From: Chthoniobacterales bacterium
GTDB taxonomy: Bacteria; Verrucomicrobiota; Verrucomicrobiia; Chthoniobacterales; UBA10450
Direction: 5' to 3'
DNA length: 44,907 nt
NCBI GenBank assembly: GCA_035274845.1
Contig: DATENU010000012.1
Span: 1 to 44,907 of the forward strand
Made by a program: the position numbers and the translations under genes. Positions 39,700 to 44,907 of the stretch are shown piece after piece. The notes beneath the pieces are model-generated. The model worked only from the letters and a program-made list of their open reading frames with translations. It made no database searches and had not been told where the DNA came from. Numbering within the stretch: the first letter of the stretch is position 1; each line of letters starts with the position of its first letter.

Positions 39700-39711
39700 C
39701 GCTCAAAGACT

Positions 39712-39784
39712 TAGCGGAGGCGGGAATCGAACCCACGCGTAAGCGGCTTATGAGGCCGCTGCCTTCCCACTTGGCGACTCCGCG
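39712..39784 (-). tRNA. tRNA-like element with CAT anticodon (Met-type)
   Basis: D-arm GCC...GGC with a GG-containing loop, perfect anticodon stem GCGGC/GCCGC with loop CTCATAA, and T-arm GTGGG-TTCGATT-CCCGC with a canonical loop. Acceptor CGCGGAG/CTCCGCT has a first-pair mismatch. No CCA is encoded. With the GAG element it is the closest to a normal tRNA in the array. Confidence 0.8.
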
Positions 39785-39795
39785 ACAGTTGATAT

Positions 39796-39869
39796 TGGCA
39801 CGGCGTCTCGGTGCCGCCCCGAGGAGGCAAAGTTTTGGAGACTTCGTTGCGCGAACTGGCGCCCGCCGT
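39796..39869 (-). tRNA. tRNA-Trp-like element (anticodon CCA)
   Basis: Acceptor ACGGCGG/ACGCCGT (6 of 7), discriminator G as in tRNA-Trp, CCA. Anticodon stem GAAGT/ACTTT with loop CTCCAAA. T-stem CTCGG/CCGAG with loop GGCGGCA. The D-arm is not canonical. Confidence 0.75.
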
Positions 39870-39881
39870 GTGTCGAAAAAT

Positions 39882-39955
39882 TGGTGCGGTCAGCCGGAAT
39901 CGCACCGGCGTCGCCTGGTTGGCATTCAGGCATCCTCCTTCTGAACGATGACCGC
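39882..39955 (-). tRNA. tRNA-Gly-like element (anticodon GCC)
   Basis: Perfect acceptor GCGGTCA/TGACCGC, ACCA. Anticodon stem GCCTG/CAGGC with an enlarged 9-nt loop AATGCCAAC. Perfect T-stem GCCGG/CCGGC with loop TGCGATT. The D-arm is reduced. Directly upstream a GGCGCGGC/GCCGCGCC hairpin (39963-39992) may be the remnant of a further element. Confidence 0.7.
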
Positions 39956-39999
39956 GTTTGAAGGCGCGGCCGCTATGACTACCAGCCGCGCCCTCTATT

Positions 40000-40023
40000 A
40001 CGACAAAAGAACAAACACCGCTG
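40000..40023 (+). promoter_or_regulatory. Second copy of the 24-bp rtcB-upstream motif
   Basis: Identical in all 24 bases to the motif upstream of rtcB (34130-34153 on the minus strand). Here it points away from the array and into the structured plus-strand RNA, and it forms the upstream boundary of the array. Confidence 0.7.
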
Positions 40024-40302
40024 CCTGGAGCATTCGTTAGGTAAACGCCCGGGCACCCGCTGGATTTTCTCGGCGGATCTTTCGGTGTTTACCAGGCACA
40101 CCTCCCACAAAGCCTTTGTAGTTAAAGTTGAGGCGTAGGTTTTGGTTCATAGCAACAGGTCCTGGTCGGGCGGTTGACACACCGCACCGGCGAACGTAAC
40201 CGTCTTATTGGTTACGCTTCAGCGGACTCCCAAGTTTACTGTTGCTAAGTGACCAATCCCGCCCCGGGGCCGGTTCGCGCCGGCCCCGGGGCCTTCTTTT
40301 CG
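40024..40302 (+). ncRNA. Structured RNA ending in a strong plus-strand terminator
   Basis: No ORF. Nested pairings GGTAAAC/GTTTACC (40040-40046, 40087-40093) and TGCCT/AGGCA around them form one domain. TAGCAACAG/CTGTTGCTA (40150-40158, 40239-40247) closes a second domain containing GCGGT/ACCGC and CGTAACC/GGTTACG hairpins. The terminator fixes the strand as plus. The 5' end is unknown. It is not RNase P, tmRNA or SRP RNA by their usual motifs. It is divergent from the tRNA-like array. Confidence 0.6.
40261..40302 (+). terminator. Strong intrinsic terminator
   Basis: A perfect 13-bp GC stem (GCCCCGGGGCCGG and complement) with loop TTCGCG is followed by CTTCTTTT. No U-run exists on the other strand. 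Confidence 0.85.
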
Positions 40303-40357
40303 CCACTATCGCTATTAAAATTTAGTCGTTGGTTCTTTTCCTTTGGTTAATCGGGGC

Positions 40358-40578
40358 AATAAAAAACCCTGCTGGCCATCGCGGGCGAGCAGGGCGAAAG
40401 AAATCGTTCTAGTTCTTTTCCTACCTGCTCACCTCCGCGTCCTTATTGCCTTCGAGTCTATAACTCGGCCGGGCCATAAATAGATCGCGGCACAACCCAG
40501 CTATCCCCGCTAACCCAAAGGTTCGCGGGCAATGTTGCCAGATTGTTAGTGACGTCTTCATGGTAGGTATCAGATAGA
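40358..40578 (-). ncRNA. RNA gene of about 220 nt with its own promoter and terminator
   Basis: Bounded by a near-consensus promoter (40585-40614) and an intrinsic terminator (40359-40394), with no credible ORF. Internal hairpins include CCCGC-G-AACC/GGTT-A-GCGGG and GAGT/ACTC, and CCTACC near the 5' end can pair with GGTAGG near the 3' end. The size and long closing stem would fit a 6S-like RNA, but I see no decisive signature. It may equally belong to the adjacent RtcB/array locus. Confidence 0.65.
40359..40394 (-). terminator. Intrinsic terminator of the minus-strand RNA
   Basis: On the minus strand: CCCTGCT, a 14-nt loop, AGCAGGG, then TTTTTTATT. It is convergent with the plus-strand terminator 60 bp away. 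Confidence 0.85.
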
Positions 40579-40584
40579 GTTGGG

Positions 40585-40614
40585 ATGTTAGGTGAAACTA
40601 CCAAGACGTGTCAA
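40585..40614 (-). promoter_or_regulatory. Sigma70-type promoter of the minus-strand RNA
   Basis: TTGACA (40609-40614), an 18-nt spacer, then TAACAT (40585-40590), read on the minus strand. The start of transcription should lie near 40578. Confidence 0.75.
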
Positions 40615-40797
40615 CGCTTTTTTTTATTCAATCTTTAACTCGTTAGGCCTTGCCATCTTTCCGCAGGAGCGAAGGCGATCTCGGATGCGCGCTTGTGCCC
40701 GGGGAAGAGGGGCTAACCGTCTCGTGACCATGACCTCGGCGCCTTTTGCGAAAGAACATTGCAAAAACACGCAGCTACGCTCTCTTGTCGCTCTGCC

Positions 40798-41208
40798 ATG
40801 CAAGTCACCCTGTTAAAATCCAAAATCCATCGCGCCGCCGTCACCGGTGCCAGTCTGCACTATGAGGGCAGTCTCACCGTGTCGGCGGATATCGCAAAAA
40901 TGGTGGGCCTGATGCCGTACGAGAAAATCCTGGTCGGGAATCTCCAGAACGGGGAGCGTTTCGAGACCTACGTGATCTACGGGGCGGCCGGACTGGGCCT
41001 GATTGAATTGAATGGCGCCACGGCACGTCTGGGAGCAATCGGGGACCGTCTTACCATCATGAATTTTGGTCAGTTTACCCCGGAAGAAGCGAAGACCCAC
41101 CATCCACGCGTCGCCGTGCTCGATGAGAAGAACCGGGTCGTGCGCTGTGAGCAGGCCAAGACGAAGATCGGGCGGAGTGAGCGAGAAGTGACAATCGCAG
41201 GCGAATGA
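40798..41208 (+). CDS. panD: Aspartate 1-decarboxylase
   Basis: A 136-residue pyruvoyl enzyme making beta-alanine for pantothenate and coenzyme A. ATG 40798 gives MQVTLLKSKIHRAAVT, the standard N-terminus; a longer upstream frame is not needed. The self-cleavage site is Gly24-Ser25 in YEGSLTVS, where Ser25 becomes the pyruvoyl group. The later YGAAGLGLIELNGATARL and GDRLTIMNFGQF segments are conserved in the family. Normal length. A housekeeping gene that marks the right-hand edge of the accessory region. Confidence 0.95.
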   Translation: MQVTLLKSKIHRAAVTGASLHYEGSLTVSADIAKMVGLMPYEKILVGNLQNGERFETYVIYGAAGLGLIELNGATARLGAIGDRLTIMNFGQFTPEEAKTHHPRVAVLDEKNRVVRCEQAKTKIGRSEREVTIAGE

Positions 41209-41254
41209 TCGGCCTGGAAAACTTTCCGGCGCCCGACTCCCGGCGTTTCTAAGA

Positions 41255-42022
41255 ATGCTTCAGCAGATCACTCGAAGACATTTCGCAGCTCTTGGCCTGC
41301 GCGGAGCTGTCGGCGCTGCCTGCACTTCATTTCTGGTCGTCCGGCGCGCCGAAGCCGCGGGCGACGCACGATTGCGCGCGCGGCCGGCAAGACCAAAGCT
41401 GCGACCGTCGGCCGGACGGCGTGCCTTTGGACTGGGCAGCAACCGGGACGGGTTTTTGTCCGTGCCGTCGAATTACAATCCAGAAAAACCGGTCCCGTTC
41501 ATCCTCATGCTCCATGGATCGCACGGCAGCAGTGCGGGCCTGCAGAGTTTTTGCGAATCGGCTGCCAAAGAAGGAATCGCGGTGGCGGTGCCGGAATCCA
41601 GAGGACTGACCTGGGATCGCATCAAGGGAAGTTTCGGACCGGATATCAATTTCCTCGATCGAGTTCTCGCCTGGACGTTTGACCGCATCGCCGTCGATCC
41701 CCGGCATCTGGCGATCGCGGGATTTTCGGACGGCGCCTCGTATGCGCTTTCGGTCGGTCTGTGGAACGGAGATCTTTTCTCGCACGTCATCGCCTATTCC
41801 CCCGAGTTTGTGGCCGCTCCGCTCCGCGTCGGCAAACCTCCCATCTTCATTACGCACGGAGCGCAAGACCCGGTCCTCTCGGTGAATCTGACTGAGGCCA
41901 TGGTCCGTCAATTGAAGCGCTCGGGTTACAACGTGGAGCTGAAAGAATTTTCCGGCGGACACTTCATGCGGCCGGACCTCGTCAAGGAGTCGTTCCGTTG
42001 GTTTACGGGCCCTGGCCGGTAA
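41255..42022 (+). CDS. Exported alpha/beta hydrolase (esterase/depolymerase type)
   Basis: A 255-residue protein with a twin-arginine-type leader (TRRHFAALGLRGAVGAACTSF) and a predicted cleavage near AEAAGD. The mature part is an alpha/beta hydrolase: oxyanion region LMLHGSHGSS, nucleophile Ser in AGFSDGASYA, acid in GAQDPVL and His in FSGGHFM. It resembles the phospholipase/carboxylesterase and PHB-depolymerase-like group. The substrate is unknown. It follows panD by 46 bp. Confidence 0.8.
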   Translation: MLQQITRRHFAALGLRGAVGAACTSFLVVRRAEAAGDARLRARPARPKLRPSAGRRAFGLGSNRDGFLSVPSNYNPEKPVPFILMLHGSHGSSAGLQSFCESAAKEGIAVAVPESRGLTWDRIKGSFGPDINFLDRVLAWTFDRIAVDPRHLAIAGFSDGASYALSVGLWNGDLFSHVIAYSPEFVAAPLRVGKPPIFITHGAQDPVLSVNLTEAMVRQLKRSGYNVELKEFSGGHFMRPDLVKESFRWFTGPGR

Positions 42023-42032
42023 CAGAAAACGC

Positions 42033-42058
42033 GGCAACCGGTGCGGTCGCCCTACAAT
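42033..42058. repeat. Second copy of the GGCAACCGGTGCGG repeat
   Basis: Differs from the copy at 32494-32519 at one base. It lies just after the esterase stop. Confidence 0.8.
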
Positions 42059-42162
42059 GCCAATCGCGACCCGAGGCTTAAGCTGGCGACGGCTCACGCC
42101 CCAGCAGGGTTCGACGCAGAGCAGGGCGGCGATCCGACCACAATGTCAGATATCGGACGCCG

Positions 42163-43032
42163 TCAGATCGCGGCGGCCCGTTCCCGGATTTGCTCGACGA
42201 AGGCCCGGTTCGCAGCTGAAAGATCCTTCTGCCAAAGGACGGCGATGACAAGCGGCGGGAACTGCGGTAGCGGCAAGACGCGCAGTCCCTTTCCGAGTTT
42301 CGCTCCCGGCGTTGCGAGGGACAATCCGACGCCGAAGCCAAGCGACACGTAAATCGGGATAAGGTCCATCGCGCTCACTTCCACCCGGGTCGGCCACGTG
42401 ACCCCGCGCCGGGCGAGTTGCGCGTGAAATTGTTTCACCATTATTTCCTCCGGGGGGAGTGAGATGAGGGTTTCGCCGGGGGCCCCGGCCCGCCATAAGT
42501 CCGTGGCGGTTTTCACTTTCACCCGCTGCGGAACGATCAGAACGAAAGGAAGCTTCAGGAGCACGGCCGATTGAATTCCGGCGGCAGGCTTGCCCTCGAG
42601 CTCGGTGACCGCGACATCGATCTTGCCCTTGCGCAGGAGCGTTTCGGCCCCGGCCTGATTCGCATCATGCAGTTGCAATCGCAGGGCCGGGAACTTCCGC
42701 TTGTGCTCTCTCAGGGCCAGTGGGAGATGATTGCGTAAAATCGTGGCGGGCGCCGCGAGCCGAAGCAGCGCGTTCTCCTCTCCGCGCAAGCGATGGGGCA
42801 TTTCCCGAAGCCGCCCAAAGAACGGTTCCGCAAAGGCAAACAGCTCGCGACCCGCCGGCGTGAGGGTAAACGGGCGGCGCTGAAACAGCTTCACCCCAAG
42901 GGTCTTCTCGAGTTGTGAGATTTGGCCGCTGACGGCCGGCTGTTGAATCCCATACGGCATTTTGCGGGTCGCCGCACTAATGCCGCGATGGGTAGCCACG
43001 TAGTAGAACAACTCCAAGTGATGAACGTTCAC
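42163..43032 (-). CDS. LysR-family transcriptional regulator
   Basis: A 289-residue regulator with the N-terminal winged helix-turn-helix (HHLELFYYVATHRGISAATRK...QQPAVSGQISQLEKTLGVKLFQRRP) and a periplasmic-binding-like effector domain. Such regulators usually act on a divergent neighbour; here that is the hydroxylase gene starting at 43114. An inverted repeat suited to LysR binding lies between them. The effector is unknown. Confidence 0.9.
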   Translation of the reverse strand: MNVHHLELFYYVATHRGISAATRKMPYGIQQPAVSGQISQLEKTLGVKLFQRRPFTLTPAGRELFAFAEPFFGRLREMPHRLRGEENALLRLAAPATILRNHLPLALREHKRKFPALRLQLHDANQAGAETLLRKGKIDVAVTELEGKPAAGIQSAVLLKLPFVLIVPQRVKVKTATDLWRAGAPGETLISLPPEEIMVKQFHAQLARRGVTWPTRVEVSAMDLIPIYVSLGFGVGLSLATPGAKLGKGLRVLPLPQFPPLVIAVLWQKDLSAANRAFVEQIRERAAAI

Positions 43033-43035
43033 GAA

Positions 43036-43081
43036 TTGACAATCACTTTAATCGATGTTTATAGCAATGATTATCGATTAA
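43036..43081 (+). promoter_or_regulatory. Divergent promoter with a LysR-type inverted repeat
   Basis: TTGACA (43036-43041) and TTTATA (43058-43063), 16 nt apart, form a plus-strand promoter. A perfect 9-bp inverted repeat TTAATCGAT/ATCGATTAA (43048-43056, 43073-43081) overlaps it, a likely operator for the adjacent LysR protein. Confidence 0.6.
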
Positions 43082-43113
43082 CGGAAGACACCAGGATTCC
43101 CTACCCTGGCGTC

Positions 43114-43956
43114 ATGCCAATTTTCTTAATTTTCGTCGTCGCGGTCGGTTGTTTTGTCATCGAGCGCTTCTGGCCGGCCATGGAACTTCCGCGGGTTCGC
43201 GCCTGGTGGCCGCGGGTCATCGTCATCAATATTGTTCAGCTGGCCATGACCCTTCTTGCCGGCGAGACCTGGAATCGCCGGCTCGGACGCGTTTCCCTGT
43301 TCCATTTCAGCGAATATTTGAACCAGTGGAGCGCCGCCCTCGGCGTGTATCTATTCTCCTCTTTTATCTTTTACTGGTGGCATCGCTACCGGCATGAATC
43401 GCAGTTCCTCTGGCGCACCATGCATCAAATCCATCACTCGGCGCGGAGGATGGAAATGTTCACCGCGTTTTACAAGCATCCGGTCGAAATTTTCATCAAC
43501 TCGATCATCACCAGCCTGATTGTCTTCGGGATTTTCGGGTGTGATCTGGGAGCGGCCGGCTACTACACGCTCTTCATCGCCGCGGGTGAGATGTTTTATC
43601 ACTGGAACATCAACACGCCGCGCTGGCTGGGTTACGTTTTCCAGCGGCCCGAGTCGCATCGAGTGCATCATCAATTCCGGCATCACACCAATAACTTCTC
43701 GGACCTGCCCATCTGGGACATGATTTTTGGCACATTTCAAAATCCGGCGAAATTCCGCGGTCGTTGCGGCTTCGAAGAGTGGCGCGAGGATCGCTTCGAC
43801 GACATGCTTGCGTTTCGCGATCTCCATTCGGAAGCCGTCGTGAAGGCTCCCCCGCTCCATTTTTTGCCGACCTGTATCGGCTGCTCAAAACGATGGGCTT
43901 GCACGGCAGCGAATAAGCAGCTCGGCGTCCCGGCACTCTTGGAGGTGGCAAAGTGA
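43114..43956 (+). CDS. Fatty-acid hydroxylase / sterol-desaturase family membrane enzyme
   Basis: A 280-residue membrane di-iron-type protein. Histidine clusters HRYRHE, HQIHHS and HRVHHQFRHH match the metal-binding pattern of this superfamily, set among hydrophobic helices. I chose ATG 43114, which lies about 45 bp after the predicted promoter; frames starting at 42922 or 43021 would overlap the LysR gene and its operator. The natural lipid substrate cannot be named. The next gene overlaps it by 4 bp. Confidence 0.85.
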   Translation: MPIFLIFVVAVGCFVIERFWPAMELPRVRAWWPRVIVINIVQLAMTLLAGETWNRRLGRVSLFHFSEYLNQWSAALGVYLFSSFIFYWWHRYRHESQFLWRTMHQIHHSARRMEMFTAFYKHPVEIFINSIITSLIVFGIFGCDLGAAGYYTLFIAAGEMFYHWNINTPRWLGYVFQRPESHRVHHQFRHHTNNFSDLPIWDMIFGTFQNPAKFRGRCGFEEWREDRFDDMLAFRDLHSEAVVKAPPLHFLPTCIGCSKRWACTAANKQLGVPALLEVAK

Positions 43957-44777
43957 GGTTGCGACTCGTTCTGGGCCTCAGCGCGATCGTTGGTTACCTT
44001 GTCCTGGTTAGTTGCCTGCCTGTGCTTGATCAATTTGTCCTCTTTCCTTCTACGACCGGCATTCAAACGTCCGGCGCAACCCGCAAGGCGGTCCCGTTTG
44101 AAGGAGGCGAGGTGGAAGTGTGGACCGCGGCGTCTCGCTCCGCGCGGGCGGGACAACCCACGACGTATGTGCTGCGTTTTTATGGGAACGCCGATCGTGC
44201 GGAACGCTGGGTCGCCGACGAAGCGGAGATGTTCGGTAACCGCGCGATCGAAGTTTGGGGAGTCAACTACCCGGGATTCGGTGGCAGCACAGGGCCGGCG
44301 CGGCTGACGCGAATTGGCCCGGCGGTCCTGGCGGCGTTTGATGAGCTAAAACGCGCCGCCGGCAATCGGCCAATCGTGATTTTTGGCGCGAGCCTGGGCA
44401 CAACAGCCGCGTTGCACATTGCCGCCAAGCGTCCCGTCGCTGGAGTGATCCTGCATAATCCGCCCGCGCTACGTCAGATGATCCTCCGTCAGTTTGGGTG
44501 GTGGAATCTTTGGCTGCTGGCAGGCCCGCTCTCATTCAAGGTACCGGCTGATCTCGACAGCATCGCAAACGCGAAGGCGACCCGGGCCCCGGCGATTTTC
44601 CTGCTGGCCGAGAACGACGAAATCGTTGCGCCGCGATTTCAAAAGATGGTGGTGGAAGCCTACGCTGGGAAGAAACGGGTGATACCGCTTCGCGGCGCGA
44701 ACCACAATTCACCGATTGACGCCGAAGGTTGGCGAAGCTTTCACGAAGCCCTGAATTGGTTGCTGCCCGCGAGATAG
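43953..44777 (+). CDS. Alpha/beta hydrolase, membrane-anchored
   Basis: A 274-residue protein starting with GTG inside GTGA, overlapping the stop of the hydroxylase gene, so translation is probably coupled. An N-terminal hydrophobic segment (LVLGLSAIVGYLVLVSCLPVL) may be an anchor or signal. The hydrolase core shows GVNYPGFGGSTG, nucleophile Ser in IFGASLGTTAA, acid in LLAENDEIV and His in GANHNSPI. It belongs with the FrsA/BAAT-like serine hydrolases in style; substrate unknown, perhaps lipid-related given its partner. Confidence 0.8.
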   Translation: MRLRLVLGLSAIVGYLVLVSCLPVLDQFVLFPSTTGIQTSGATRKAVPFEGGEVEVWTAASRSARAGQPTTYVLRFYGNADRAERWVADEAEMFGNRAIEVWGVNYPGFGGSTGPARLTRIGPAVLAAFDELKRAAGNRPIVIFGASLGTTAALHIAAKRPVAGVILHNPPALRQMILRQFGWWNLWLLAGPLSFKVPADLDSIANAKATRAPAIFLLAENDEIVAPRFQKMVVEAYAGKKRVIPLRGANHNSPIDAEGWRSFHEALNWLLPAR

Positions 44778-44804
44778 CGAAGCTAAGCGAATGCGCGGGA
44801 CACC

Positions 44805-44845
44805 TGTCATCCCGAGGCTGGCGAAGCGCGAAGAAGGATCTCGAG
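44805..44845. repeat. Dispersed repeat of the TGTCATCCCGAGG...GAAGGATCTCGAG type
   Basis: A motif I recall from intergenic regions of soil bacteria, built from TGTCATCCCGAGG and GAAGGATCTCGAG. Only one copy is seen here. The remaining bases to the window end hold nothing I can identify. Confidence 0.5.
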
Positions 44846-44907
44846 GTCGCGCGCCCGTTCCGCCGCCCCTTCGGGGCTGGTGCCGTTTACACCAAGTACC
44901 CGGAGTT

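Noticed and set aside
37420..39955. CRISPR array as an explanation for the regular spacing
   Set aside because: Units are not identical repeats with unique spacers; each folds as a distinct tRNA with its own anticodon.
37420..39955. Ordinary chromosomal tRNA cluster
   Set aside because: Normal T-loops and D-loops are absent from most members, Leu types lack the long arm, and the one ordinary tRNA in the window looks different.
40024..40578. RNase P RNA, tmRNA or SRP RNA
   Set aside because: None of their signature blocks (for example a tmRNA 3' TTCGA arm or the SRP GGAAG-type tetraloop helix) is visible on either strand.
40340..40620. Firm call of 6S RNA for the 220-nt transcript
   Set aside because: Size and end pairing would fit, but the central-bubble pattern could not be verified by eye.
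42922..43113. Longer N-terminus for the hydroxylase/desaturase protein
   Set aside because: It would start inside the LysR gene and be translated through the predicted operator and promoter.

Overview
The window looks like chromosomal DNA of a soil-type member of the Verrucomicrobiota (Chthoniobacterales/Spartobacteria-like). The pointers are protein families and style: very large secreted proteins with Thr/Pro/Ala linkers and a repeated NLSTR...GIGG C-terminal module, a DUF5069 gene, a bactofilin pair (one with zinc ribbons), high GC content, and many small palindromic repeats between genes. This assignment is inference; there is no rRNA to confirm it.

Layout. (1) 1-13207, minus strand: two giant paralogous secreted proteins; the left one runs off the window. 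(2) 13591-21129, plus strand: glucose-6-phosphate isomerase, a sensorless histidine kinase, a sigma54-type response regulator, GlnD and a sugar-phosphate nucleotidyltransferase. (3) 21205-27031, mostly minus strand: DUF5069, two bactofilins, a normal tRNA-Ile2, small secreted or membrane proteins, a DUF4013 remnant, a GYF/membrane/trypsin-like fusion and a small zinc-ribbon protein. (4) 27156-31670, plus strand: an M20-type amidase and a large secreted protein of unknown role. (5) 31884-32387, minus strand: a small membrane protein. (6) 32698-40600: the accessory locus. (7) 40798-44777: panD, a Tat-type esterase, a LysR regulator and, divergent from it, a fatty-acid hydroxylase/sterol-desaturase gene followed by an alpha/beta hydrolase.

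The remarkable part is region 6. On the minus strand, in transcription order, lie an array of about 25 tightly packed tRNA-like genes (37420-39955), then a slipin/SPFH membrane protein, a minimal nucleotidyltransferase, an AAA+ ATPase and the RNA ligase RtcB. The tRNA-like genes are not copies of normal tRNAs. Acceptor stems, anticodon stem-loops and several synthetase identity positions are kept, and most encode CCA. The elbow is systematically altered: T-loop position 55 is G instead of U in nearly all, and most D-loops lack the G18-G19 pair that normally contacts it. The readable anticodons cover 19 of 20 amino acids (no Ser). The array is bounded by a structured plus-strand RNA with a strong terminator, and a second RNA gene with its own promoter and terminator lies beyond it on the minus strand. 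A 24-bp motif upstream of rtcB recurs at the head of the array. A plausible reading (inference) is an RNA-damage response in which tRNA mimics act as decoys, sensors or spare substrates for anticodon nucleases and RtcB with its partners repairs or processes RNA. Palindromic repeats and a frameshifted GIY-YIG nuclease ORF have since broken two of the tRNA-like genes.
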